Assembly: GCA_030248295.1 (NCBI GenBank) | Contig: JASANH010001539.1 | Span: forward strand, 1-64,000 | Direction of reading: 5' to 3' | Origin: Mesodorylaimus sp. YZB2_4 | Taxonomy: Eukaryota; Nematoda; Enoplea; Dorylaimida; Dorylaimidae | Length of the DNA stretch: 64,000 nt | Shown here: in pieces, positions 1 through 11,903 of the stretch | How the letters are laid out: every line of letters starts with the position of its first letter | Position numbering within the stretch: the stretch's first letter is position 1 | Notes under the pieces: model-generated | What the model saw: the letters and a program-made list of their open reading frames with translations, nothing else | Database searches by the model: none | Told to the model about the DNA's origin: nothing | Position numbers and translations under genes: made by a program

Positions 1-761
1 TCTGCTTTTCAGAAATATTTTTCATTCGCATCGCAGATTTTCGAAAAATCTTCAAGAAAAACAAAATCACGTCTCGAATTTACTGTATACTGTATCTAAT
101 TGATGAAGCACATTTTTCTCTACGGAACCATCACTGACATTAACTCACTTATGAGCGAGAATTTCAGGAAAGATTAAAAACAAGGCAATTCAGCGACTTT
201 GGTGCCAGTCGTGAGAGGCCCCCTCCCCACCAGCTCTTACACTCACGCCAGATTGCTGTAAAGTCCTGCATGAACGGTAGGGATCTCAAAGTGAAAACTA
301 TAAGGGCCTAAATTATAGTCGGTCGCTCCCTTGTCGTACGACAGGCGCGTGTGCACCAAATTTGAGAAGTTGCCGCTTTCGGGCGATTTTTCTCGAACAG
401 GCGTAACTGCTGATTTTATCTGCAGAGGTACAGTACTTCGTGAAAAGCACATAACGTTATGTGTTACACTCAACGGAATAATTTGCTTCTGCGCAGGCCT
501 TGTTCAGTTCTCCAATTTCCCAACCACGAAGTCGCGGGCAGCAATCGACCGACATTAGCAAAATCCCAGCGGAGATAAGCAATCTGCAGGATGTCTGCGC
601 CAGAGGTAGATAAAAATAAGGAAATACTCACTTGTCACCAGGAGATATTAGTGAGAGGTCTATAAAAGGATTCCTAACAGGTCCAGCATTGTCCTTTGGT
701 GTACAGAAGTGCCCCTCACGGGGGGCGCAATGCAGGTTTTATGCTCTGTACTTTTCATTTT
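1..761. other. No gene recognised
   Basis: Short open frames occur here on both strands, but none has a family motif, consistent splice sites or a signal peptide. It may hold the upstream region of the gene that starts at 762. Confidence 0.4.
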
Positions 762-2202
762 ATGCCACCTGCAACGTGTAGCTCTGTAATTGTACTTTCA
801 GTGGCTTTGGCCCAGACGTATCAAGCAGTAACGGCTAAAATCGATCAGGCTCATGAGAGCATTCAGAAGCATTTTCTCGGAGTAAATGACTATATCGATA
901 AGCAAACTGCCAAAGTTCTGGAAACTCGAGCAATTGAGACAATGCCATTTTCAGTGAGCATTAAATCAAACCCTGGTGCTTTGATCCTGCAGCATTTCTT
1001 GATTTTTAGGCGAACCTAGTGGACGACATTAAGAGAGCTGTTCTGACCAGTGCAACGCCTGACAAGCGCGAATTGCAAGTAGGTCAAACTATCGAACAAC
1101 CGGGGCCCAAATTTCTGACCGAAAACGGGCTAAGAGCAGCCCTGGGTCACTGTTTTCCGCAGAGTTTATCAAAGCTATGCATTTCTCTTTCAGGTGTTCG
1201 TGTTCTTGAATGCTTGGAGTCTAAAACAACACATTAAAAGGACAAGCATAAACCAAAACCTAAAAATGCATGAAATGGGATGCAAAACCCTCAAGTACTG
1301 GATCATTCATCATCTTGGGTCAGTTTCATTAACAATCAGTCAGCAATAAGCATAATTGATCCAAAGTCATCGTAGTGGAAGCCGAGCCAGGTGGTGGTAT
1401 CAAAGGATAAAAGAGTCTCGGCTTTATTAATAAAAAAGTGTGTGAATTAGGAGTCTGGCAAGTTCACACTCAGGGTCAGAGCTGGTGGTAAGATCCACCC
1501 CAACTGTGAGATAAGTTCGACCCCTGACCAAAAGACGCTTTGAGTTTTCACTGCATACTAAGGTACTTCTCTCACGAGACAGTACTGTATATGTTGCATG
1601 CAGCTGGCATTACTTAACTCTAGCTTTAAACTGAACCCTGCCAGCAGCTAGCTAGCATTGCTGACCTACTGTACCGGTCATACAATATGTAACAATGAAT
1701 TTCATGCACTGCACTGCATATCCTAAGAAGGTCTTTTGTTATAGGTAAAGCTGCGGGAATACATCAAAGAAATGATGGGCACTGTTCCATCTACGCTGCA
1801 ACGCAAAGGGCGCTTGTTCATTAGCAAAAGAGTCCGGGACTATCGTTCGAGTATTAATAAAAAAGTAAAATATAAGCAAATTAGAGCTTACTAGTACCTA
1901 TTTTTTACCTTGTTATTAGGCGAAACTGTTTGTGGCGTCGGGAAAGTCTCCTTTTGCTTCGACCTCAGAAGAATTCGCAAACGAGATTTTCCCGCCAACT
2001 TTGCGCTGCGTAGATTTGGCGGAAAATGAAAAAGTTGGCTACTCGGATTTGATTAAAGGAATGGTGAGTGCTGCATATTGACCGTCATTTCGATAGTAGC
2101 GCTGGACCTCTGTGATTTTAGAAAGCGGCCATTCAAAAAATGCGTGAGACAGACAAATCGTTATGGGAGTGCATCAAAAGCGACTACTCGGATACTGTAT
2201 AA
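762..2202 (+). CDS. Small secreted protein of unknown family, five exons
   Basis: Exons are 762-953, 1010-1078, 1745-1864, 1920-2063 and 2122-2202, giving 201 residues. All four introns are phase 0, with donors GTGAGC, GTAGGT, GTAAAA and GTGAGT and acceptors ending TTTTAG, TATAG, TTAG and TTTTAG. I chose the ATG at 762 because it starts a good signal peptide (MPPATCSSVIVLSVALA, then QTYQ); an upstream in-frame ATG at 696 would bury it. The mature part is mostly charged and probably helical. Two Cys lie near the C-terminus, in RCVDL and WECIK, and may pair. I do not recognise the family; the role is probably extracellular. The 666-base second intron could hide another exon. Confidence 0.65.
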
Positions 2203-3199
2203 ATCAGGGCACAGAGTAATAATGTGCTGTGCTGAGTGACTAACGTGAAAACAGTATTCCATTTCTCAGTCATTTTTCTGTAATTTTGCGTTCTCTGTTC
2301 AAAGAATTTACATACATTTGAGAATATGGATACATTGCAATTTATGAGACACGAGCAAGAGTCTACATGCTTAGGGCAGCGAGCTACCATGAAAGAATTA
2401 TCAGACGCGAAACAAGCCCTGACCAGTGGACCAAGCGTCGAACTCCAGATGCAAATCAGATATAGCACAAAAAATTTTAAGATATCACAATTTAAAATGC
2501 AGAAAAAAGTCGTTCACAAATCGTAATTAAAGCTGGTAAATCCAACGGTAAACTGGTAAATCCAAAAACTGGTAAACTGGTAAACTGGTCCAACTGGTAA
2601 ATCCAAGAGCAAGAAAATATTTTACATATAAGAGCGTTACGCTGTGACACGAACAGACCTAGAAGCACACAAAAGAATAATAAAGCATAAAAAGACATTG
2701 ATTTTTAAGAAACATTCGCATTTAAAAAACCAGGCACAATAAAATAAGATATTTAGGCGTTCCGCCTAAAAAAGACAATTATGCAACAATTTGTTAAAAA
2801 AATTCGACGCAGCAAGCTTACCAATGATACCAAACAAGAAGAATCCGCAATAAGGCGCACTCCAATGTCGCCCGTTCCAACCAAGCCGCAGGTGCTGCCA
2901 CTTAAGATGTTCGCGGCGAAGGTGCTTCGGATAGCTACGCCATTTTATCCGCGATCGACCAAGATTTCCTGGAGCATGCAAGAATAAGAACACACGAAAG
3001 AGACCATGATTCAGAGTGACGAAAAAAACATAAAAGGGGAAAGATTACTGTAGGCATACAGTAGGCTTAGACTGAAGATTGGAGCAAAACATTGCAGAAT
3101 AACACCAAAAAGAGTTGCACCAGGCAAAGCTTAGGAAATGACCTGTTAGGATGCAGCTCAGAACAATAGACTTTGTTGGGGCGAGGACAAAAAAGTCAT
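2203..3199. other. Intergenic, short minisatellite only
   Basis: No gene is visible. Around 2530-2606 the unit CTGGTAAA(TCCAA) is repeated in a degenerate run. The rest is AT-rich with short meaningless frames. Confidence 0.4.
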
Positions 3200-3207
3200 C
3201 AGTATTC

Positions 3208-3862
3208 TAGCGTTCGTTCGGGATCCCGGTCCCGATCCCGATCCCGGTCGGGACTGCCCCTCCCGAACCCGATCCCGATCCCGATAAAAAGTGTTCGGGA
3301 TTGGGGACTGAATATTGTGGTGATAGAATGTTTTGATTGCAACAGGGAATGGGGCTGGTGTATGCGAAACGAGCTGTAGGGGTGATAATGGCATGATCGG
3401 ATGAAACTACTCCCATAAAATGCACAAGTCCTGCTTTTTCTGATGTACGATTTGCGCCCAGTTGGATACAGTAACAACCCGCATTTGCCATCATTAGATG
3501 GTGGGCCTGCTGCAGAAGCTGGCGACATTCTGCTTGACACTGACTCAGATGGTCATGGCCATCAAAATATTTCAGAGGGGGAAATATAGAGACCTTGGCG
3601 GATGATTGAATTGATAGAGGAGAAGGAGGGGATTTGTTTGCTGATTTGTAACTGATTCTTCGCTTGCCTGATTTTGAATGCAATGATAAATACTGCACTA
3701 AAAATTATCCAAGGAAAGGGAATCTGTGGCTTTTAATTTGCTGGCTACTCAGGGTGGGTTGTAGGTCATCTATAGCCAATGAAAAGCGCTCTCTTCACAA
3801 AATCCCGATCCTGTCCCGATCCCGATCCCGATCCCGAAAATAATGATCCCGAACGAACGCTA
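3208..3862. mobile_element. hAT-type MITE, copy 1
   Basis: The element starts TAGCGTTCGTTCGGGAT and ends with its reverse complement, ATCCCGAACGAACGCTA. It is flanked by an exact 8-bp duplication, CAGTATTC, at 3200-3207 and 3863-3870. An 8-bp duplication together with a terminus fitting YARNG (TAGCG) is the hAT signature. Subterminal arrays of the hexamer CCCGAT lie at both ends and may be transposase-binding repeats. There is no transposase reading frame. The interior is shared with the copies at 6854-7234 (inverted) and 7419-7768 (same orientation). Confidence 0.85.
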
Positions 3863-3870
3863 CAGTATTC

Positions 3871-5943
3871 TCTTGCTTCCCACCGGAGGGGGGGTCAGTG
3901 AATTCTCGCCTACTCTACATAAGAGACTACAGTAGTAAAAATTGTCAAGGAGGCCAGCTGGTCTACCAAATCAATAAGCTGCTGATCAATCCGAGAAAGC
4001 TATAAGCCCAGCGGAATAACCCTTCTCCGTCCGCTTTTTTGCATAGTTTGGCCAAATAATGTAGTCTCCACGACGCTGGGAATTGTTTCCTCGGTGCATT
4101 AATATCACACAAGCTTAAATATACGGGCGAATTGGCGTAAAAGAGACCGTTTGGAAAAAACGCATTCGACCAGCATCATAATCTCCGCTGAAAAATCCAT
4201 AGCCGTTACGGCAATCGCCAAGACGTAGGCGCACTGCAGATACTAGGGTAAAATCCTTCATTAAATATCCATTTCAAATCGAAATAATGCAAAATACTGT
4301 AAGAAATAGCAGATTTAAACAATGCTTTTTGAAAATTCGAAGGTTGGAGAAACCTGCAGCTCCGACAGGGCTCGAAGAGGCCACGCTAAAAAAGGTTTCA
4401 AAATCTTATTATAACCATGGTGCCCCGACCCCGCCGTAGCGACGGGTTCGTCCGCCCTGCAGCAGACAGCATTTTGAAACCTACGCGATTGGCGGGTTCG
4501 CTAGTCTGCGAGAAAGTAGGTTTCAGATTCCTATGAATTACGACAGGGTGCCGCATTCGACGGTGAACGCTAGTGACAGCGCGGCGCGTCAGGCTGGGGT
4601 GCGAATCCCCTACGTAGGCACAAATTTTTGTTTAGCCGTGGCACACTTTTGTTAAACCTATAACAAAACAAGCCCATGATCTTGCGCATCAAAATCACCA
4701 GACTGAAGCGCGCGAATTCAAATTCAAATGAGCGACTCCTACCTAACTGAAGTGTCCGAAAACCCTCTCTTGATTCTATTTTTTTATTAGCGAAACACCA
4801 AAGCCTTATAAACCTAGAATATTATCACGTCAACAGTACTTAGACAACCGTCGACGTGGGGAAACATAAAGACTATGCAATATCCTTATAAAAGAACAAA
4901 AACAATACATAAGCGCAGCAAAAACAGTCGCAATCGAATTCACTCAATTCAATACACATTCATGAAAAAACACTCTAAACAAGACCACAACAAATGACGA
5001 ATACAGAACCACCGATTCCACATCTCCAAACAATGCCATCATGAATACAATATACAACCATATCAAATTGAGGAAATGCTAATCACACTTGTTTACACAC
5101 ATTTTTGGGGACGCAATATGAGCCTTGGGGGCGAGCACGTGCTGACACGACTATGCAACAGGTAGCTTCGCAGCGCCACTGCCATCTCAAAGGTTTCACC
5201 TTGCAACTAACACTCTATCAGGCCTTGTCTATTCCATACCTCGCAATGGGAAATATATCCTAACTGCTCAGAGCCTTGAAACATCCCCGACCACACGACC
5301 CACTCTGTCAAGAATCCCCGTCCACACACTACTCGATAAGCATAATTGCAATCTACCATTCTCCACCCTACCACCGTGCATAAGTCAGCCGCATAATGGA
5401 AGGCCCATATCAAATTGATTATACACTACACTCGCCCTCCACCCCGACCCCACATTCATCTGCATCCGCTATGCGTGCTCGCACTATAGATCACGCTTCA
5501 ATAAATCAACGCACATGCACGCCAAGGTTTAACTTGGTACACCCTGTCTTCTACCAAGTACGCTCTACCATTGTTCATGCGCATCGGCTACCACAATTCA
5601 TGGGCGGAGTAGGGCTGCCAAAAAAACCGGCCTTTTATGGAAGCCTTCTTCACTAAATACGGGCAAAACTACACGCCGCCGAAGCCAACCAACGCGTCAG
5701 CTGGCATTCACATATTACAGTCCCCATCTGCGCTACCAAAATAATCAACATACAATCTTTTAGCTGGGATCACAGACAACCATTTTCCTTACTGCAAACA
5801 GAAGTACTATTATAGGTTTTTGAGCCACTTTTCAAGGGCCGATTCTGATGCGCCACTGTCGGCAATAATGAGGAATGTCAATTCTGGGTTATACACTAGG
5901 TATACTTGAAAAGCTTACGAAAACTACAAAACCAGCTCCGCTG
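3871..5943. other. Intergenic, no gene recognised
   Basis: About 2 kb downstream of the kinase gene on its 3' side. Around 4380-4630 is a GC-richer block with a tRNA B-box-like stretch (GGTGCGAATCCCC) but no acceptor-stem partner. No coding signal was found. Confidence 0.35.
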
Positions 5944-8900
5944 CTAAGAATGAGACGATGACAAACCGGCAGATGCGAACTGTTGCGATGGCATTACCAG
6001 ACCACTGCTCGTACCAACGTTACTATTCGACGACGAACAATTCGGAGCCGCGTTCGAGGCCGCCGCTGCCGCCGCCGATGCCCGTTGCCCCTTCGGTTTC
6101 AGATATTCGTGGCTCGATAAACAGAAAACGTCAGCTCGATCCTCCTTTCGATATTGCAGACAACACCGTATAAATGACTGAAATGACACCACCTTATTCC
6201 CTCCTTCTCTCCAAGCACATTGCAACACTCACTTTGGCTTCACTGCTCACAGTGGGCTTATTTGGAAATGTGACTTCGGTCGCTTTCAATATCGTATTCT
6301 CCTCTAATATCCTCGCCTGCGATTGATCATGGCCGAAAGGCTAAAAAGACAAGAGTCACTCAGATTCGTGCTTCCATAACTCGTGCAATCCATAAGCTGT
6401 AACCAGCGCACCCAGGTGGCGGGAGGTACGAGAGACCGAAGTCTCTGGGGCAAAGAACTCCGACTGGAGGAAGGCAAGCCCAGTGACTATACCTGCCGCT
6501 GAAACATCAACCAGCGTGGTTTACATCTCCCAGCCAGAGAGGTATCGATTTCCCGGCCGCCGGGAATACTGGTTACAACCTACCTCCAGAAAAATAATTC
6601 AAAGACATACCCGACGCCCATAAAGGCACTGATAGAATATCACTCCCACACTCCACACGTCCACTTTCGAACTAATTTTAGGTGGTTGATTGCCAACGAC
6701 AAAACATTCAGGCGGAAGATACCTGAAAAAATTCAATTTCTTACGGCGGCTGTAAAAAAGTGCCCCGTGACACAATAAAGATACTGACTTCTATTGCCTC
6801 CCCCCTCCCCCAACAGCCCGAGACTTTCTGCACTCTTTTCTGCCACTCCACCCTAGCGTTCGTTCGGGATCACTTTTTTCGGGACCGGGATTTTTAGAGT
6901 GTTATTTTTTCACTTTTAATTCGATGTGGGTAACCTACAACCCGCCCCGAGTAGCCAGCAAATATAGAGCTAAAAACTTTTATGCGCAGTATTAATCATG
7001 GCATTCAGAATGATGCAAGCAAAAAGACCTAGAATTAGTCACCAATTAGCAAACAAATCCCTCACTCCCTCTTTCCCAGTTCAATCATCCACCAAAGTTT
7101 TTCCAGCTTACCCTTCGGGGACACTCCCTTCCTCTCCCCTTCCCCTTCTTCACACATCTCTACTGTACAACATTCAATCCCGACCATTTTTTACCGGGAT
7201 CGGGTTCGGGAGGGGCGATCCCGAACGAACGCTACTCCACCCAACTAAAACGCAGCATGCGGTGAGCTAATGTGCACTTGCCCAAGTCCCTCCTGGGGGC
7301 ACTATGCAGTCCCAGACAGACGAGACTACCCAAGCTCCCCACGAAGTAGTCACTATTACTCCGCTTGCTTTTCCAAGCTCTCAAACTGTTACGCCTGGGA
7401 AATCGGCTATCACCACGTTAGCGCACAGGTCCCGATCCTGGTCGGGTTTGCCCCACCGACCCCGATAAAGGATGGTCGGGATTGAATGTTGTGCAAATGT
7501 TTCAGAAGGGGAAGCTGGAGAAAATTTGGCTGGTGATTGAACTGATAAAGAAGAGAGAAGGGATTCGTTTGCTAATTCGTGACTGATTGTGCACTTTTTT
7601 GCTTGCGCCCAATTTTGAATGCAATGATTGATACGGCACTAAAAATTATCCAAGGAAGAAGTTTTTGGCTCTATATTTGCTTGCTAATCAGAGTGAGGTG
7701 GCATCTAAAGCGAATTTTAAACAAGTGAAAAAAGTACTTTTTTAAATCCCAATCCCGAACAAACGCTACACCGCGTCAATTATATACAGTTGGACAACAC
7801 ATATGGACACTGGCGGCTAGTGTCAAGACTCAGTTTTTTAGGCGCCCAGGGTCCTCCCTGACACCCTACTACTGCCAGTGAGCCACTCACCGCCCTCTAG
7901 CTCCCACACTCCCTTACGGTCGTACCCCTCACTCTACAGCACTCACCAGTAAGTGCCAGCTCCTTGCGACGTCAAATCCATTCCGTGCTGGGGATCGTAT
8001 TTATCATCGTCCATTACTTTCGACAGTCCGAAATCGGTGATCTTGATTTCTCCCGACGCCGTTCCACTGCTCAGTAATATATTAGCTAAAAACATATAAC
8101 CCCATCACAATTTCACCCCAATATCGATCCCATAAAAACTCACTCACCTGGTTTTAAATCGTAATGAATAACGGGCGGTTTGATTTCATTCAAATAACGT
8201 AAAGCGCTGACAATTTGCATAATGATCGATCTGGCCTCTTTTTCAGGAATTTGCTTATTTTGTTTTAAATAAAAATCCAAATCATTCCCGTCACAATATT
8301 CCAGCACCGTACAAAACGAATTAGTATCGATTGTGAACACGTCGAACAATCGAACCACTCGGGGATGATCCAGCTGCTTATGAATGTCTTTCTCCCTCAA
8401 CGCGTGCCTGACATAATTGGCCTTCTTTTCTTCTTTCCAATCCTTATTCACGTTATGAATCTTGCAAGCCACGTAACGTTGATCCTCCAAATCGAACGCT
8501 CTCCACACTTCGCTAAACCCGCCTCGACCCAATAACGACAACAATAAATAACGTTTATTCAATGTCATATGATCTTTGTACCTAAAATATAAAACTCCTC
8601 ACTCCACCACCCGCGGCCACCCGCACCCCGCCCTTACCTCGACTGATCTTCATTTTGGACCCGTTTCAACTCTCGAATATGCAAATTGCGTTCCCGATCA
8701 AGACGATCCAATTCGGCTTGCAATTCTGCTTCTTCTTTTTTTAATTGATCCTTCCGAAGTTTGTAGATCTCGTCTTGTTCGTAATAGTCTTGCGGTGAAA
8801 GCCTTGAAAAAGCGTACCCTCAAAACACACACACTCATGTAGGCGCACGAACAACACTCACTCTTTCGGCAGTTCCGGCTTGGCGAAACCATCCAACAAC

Positions 8901-11900
8901 GAGCCCGATCCACTCCCGCTCGCCACAACTCCACCAACTTGTAAAGCAGCCACGGCAGCGCCGCAATTAATTTGTCCAACGCCCAATGAGGCAGCCTGAT
9001 GTTGCTGTTGTTTCTTCGATCCACCACCACCGCCCGTCCCACTCGACGCGCCCGATCCACCAGCAGCCGTCGACATCGACGAACTCGTTGACGGTTTCCG
9101 TTTACGTAATAATTGACTAGCCCTAGCGATCTCTTCTCGCTCAGCATTAATAGCTTGCAATTTCTTATTGATCTCATTAAATGCGTAACCATCGTTCCAA
9201 ATTTCTTCAAAATGTGCTCCACGTCGTTCCGTCACAAACTGACCAAGTCGAAGTCGATCTTCCATACACTTCGCTCTTCTTTGCTTACGTTCCATTAGCG
9301 ACTGCAAATATTCATAATCAATGTTTTAACTGAATTATTTCAACATTTCCCCTCCTCACCTGTTCAATGAGCAACCTTTTCGTCATTTCTCGACACTTCA
9401 ACAATTTGGCTTTGTGTTCTTCCAAAGTTTTTTGCTGATTTGCTAACTGCGCTCTCAAATCATCAGTCATTCGATTTAGAAGATCGATTTGCGCATTTTT
9501 ACGATCCATAACTGAATTCGATTGCAATTCAGAAGCGTCCATATCCCGCATTGTTAAATCAGTCTAGAAAAAACTCTTTTATTAATTTCAACCAAATAAA
9601 GTCAATCCCTTCACTCACCTGAACAAGAAAACTTTCTTTTCCTAAAGGCGGCGTAATGGATATCGAGGAATCATTGCTATAAATGGGAGTCGTGCTTGCT
9701 GACGCTGACCGTTGACTGGCCGAAGGAATAGACGAGAACTAAAACGGAACAAATCATTAAGCAAATGGCTGCAAATCTTTCGCAAGCCCTAATTTTGCCT
9801 CATAAGCTAACCGTATGACGCATATTTTTTCTAATTTTTCGCACAACCTTTACATCTTCTACAATGGCCTAGAACTGTTTAAGCATTACTTTCGAGCTGA
9901 CGTCATTTTTTAACCTGCCCACAACTTTTTATGTATCTTATAGCGCATTCGAGCTAACAAGACTGCATTCACCAAACGAGCATGTAAAGTTCGAAGGGAA
10001 CATCGACGTAAGCCAAGGCAGCCATGCTCGACGTCGTAACGGTCATAGCTGTTGCCGTATAATTATGACTACCTATTCGTTGCTAAACGAGTCGAACGGG
10101 GGGCAAAGCGGCAGAGGTTTGGTTGTTACTAGTGCTCTAGGGTGGTAGTGTTGGCCGTCGTCGCCACCGACCTTTTCACTTGCACAAGAAGAGCCCGGTG
10201 GCCCGTCTTTACTCCACCTCCGCTCCGCCGCCAATAGCGGCCCTATTCGCACCACACCGCCAGACATTAAAATAAGGATAAGACGACGACCCATGGCCAC
10301 AGCCAAGACGATGTTGCTCGCTCGCCTACGAACAACCATTTGTTGAGCAATAGCACGTGCACACACGCCCGCCCTCCCTGGACCAGTCTGCGCACCAACA
10401 GTTTAGCAAAACATACTAAAAGGCTGCCAACACATTCATTCACCACCCAGTCTATCAAACCTGTCGCACTGCATAGGCCCAGACAGCCACAGCGGAGAAG
10501 TGCACTGCAAAGGTACTGGCTCATACAGCACTCATAAAGTGAGTTGCACCACTTGCACTCGTGTCACAACAAATCATCGTCTTGTTAGGGCTGCCCACCA
10601 CCTCCCTCCTTCCGCAAATGAGGACACTGACTACGAGCCCAGCTCACCTCTGCAAAGATCAATACAGGTCACCCTCACCCAACCCCCTAAAATTTAGGTC
10701 CACATCGCATACTGTTTTCACAAAATTCCCTACACGACGCGCCTGGTCGGTACACCATTACGATCCTGGCTATCACGTGCAAGTGATCTATCCGCTCAGC
10801 GCCACCCGAATCAGTTTACATCGATTATCCCCCAACCAAAAAAACAGCATAACTATCAAATGACTTACTTTTCCACCAAAATAATCATTGATTTTCTTAT
10901 CGGATTTCGACGCTTTTGGTGGCGTTTCGAAAACAACTTCGCCTAATTGTGGTTGCGGTGGTTGTTGTCGATCCTTTCTTTTTCTTTTCCTCTTCTGATC
11001 GCCGGACGTTGTTGAGGGCGGAGTGATCAAATGTGGATTCGTCTCGAATGTATTTTTCGATTGGGCCATACCGGAAGGAGGACCGGGCGTGGGTTGAGTA
11101 TTTTGCTGTTTAGGAGTACTTTGTAAATTCTGGTAACAAATCGACGGAGAACTACCGCGTAAAGCGTAAGTTGGCGTAGTAGATGCACCCATGCCCGAGA
11201 CCAAAGTCGAAACGGCAATAACTGATTTTTCGGGTGTACCATCCGATTGGTCAGTTACTGGTGCTCCGGCAGAACTACCAGCACTGCTTAGATTCGAACC
11301 GTCATTGACTAAACTTGCGGTAAAATTGTTCATATTTTGTTGATGAAGCTGCGAAGAAACACCGAGCTGCAATTGAACTGGATTCATATGATTGCTATTC
11401 GTCGTCGGCAATGCGCCGCACGATGTCGGATTTTGTTGAACTTGCACAAATAACGCCGCCGAATGAATATTTGGCTGCGGTGCAGATGCCGAATTAAAAG
11501 ACATACCAAAATGGGAATTGGAATTTGAATTTTGACCAGTCGGTGTCGTTGCCACGTTGTTATTAGTAATTAGCACAAGACCACCGCCCGTCGAGGTCGT
11601 CGGCACGGTCTAAATAAAAAATGTGATGTCCATAATCACAAAATTATGACATTTCTGAAGATTCCTCGAGACAGTGCAACCAAAATCACAAAATACTGCA
11701 AACTCACGACAATCCACCCTCGCTATCACCTGTGATGACTAATGTCAATTTCACAAAGTCCTCACTCCTACAAATTTATCAAAAACAGTTAAATAACTTA
11801 CGAAGGAAGAGCCAGGTTTCGAGCCGGTCGACATTTCTGACGAAAATATTCGGCGATCTAATAATAATCGCCTCTGCGTGTCAAAACTTTGTATTTCTTC

Positions 11901-11903
11901 CAT
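5944..11903 (-). CDS. tlk: Tousled-like serine/threonine protein kinase
   Basis: Eleven exons read right to left: 11802-11903, 10869-11609, 9619-9738, 9360-9563, 8862-9301, 8638-8802, 8148-8581, 7947-8085, 6611-6722, 6233-6340, 5944-6177. Every splice phase agrees, giving 932 residues. The first 30 residues ([12 protein letters not shown]) resemble the MDELHSLDPRRQ start of animal TLKs, which supports this ATG. A Ser/Thr/Asn/Gln-rich segment ends in a basic KRKRKRK stretch and INDYF. Coiled coil follows at about 322-590 ([22 protein letters not shown]). The kinase domain spans about 602-870: glycine loop GRGGFSEV at 609, Lys631 in VACKIH, HYDLKP with Asp732, DFG at 753-755, then YLPPE. HYD in place of HRD is normal for TLKs. 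The tail is Ala/Ser-rich. TLKs are nuclear kinases that phosphorylate the histone chaperone ASF1 and support chromatin assembly at replication. The intron 6723-7946 holds two hAT MITEs. Confidence 0.95.
6854..7234. mobile_element. hAT-type MITE, copy 2 (in kinase intron)
   Basis: The ends are TAGCGTTCGTTCGGGATC and GATCCCGAACGAACGCTA. An exact 8-bp duplication, CTCCACCC, flanks it at 6846-6853 and 7235-7242. It is inverted relative to the copy at 3208 and shorter (381 bp). It lies between kinase exons 8 and 9 and leaves the splice sites untouched. Confidence 0.85.
7419..7768. mobile_element. hAT-type MITE, copy 3 (in kinase intron, degraded left end)
   Basis: The right end, CCCGAACAAACGCTA, differs by one base from the family end. 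The left end, TAGCGCACAGGTCCCGATCC, is degraded. Flanking 8-mers CACCACGT (7411-7418) and CACCGCGT (7769-7776) agree at 7 of 8 positions, consistent with an older duplication. The interior has the same orientation as copy 1, for example the shared stretch around 7615-7660. Confidence 0.75.

Noticed and set aside
3173-3698. Open frames with Arg-Ser and Pro-Ile-Pro repeats on both strands
   Set aside because: They are translations of the CCCGAT hexamer array and the interior of the hAT MITE at 3208-3862.
4560-4625. tRNA-like stretch with GGTGCGAATCCCC
   Set aside because: No matching acceptor stem or anticodon arm could be drawn; it is at most a tRNA-derived relic.
6998-7485. Plus-strand frames inside the kinase intron
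   Set aside because: They lie in MITE copies 2 and 3 and the spacer between them, with no domain and no consistent splice sites.
10073-10863. Frames inside the large kinase intron
   Set aside because: Exons 2 and 3 of the kinase join in phase without them, and they carry no TLK-like sequence.
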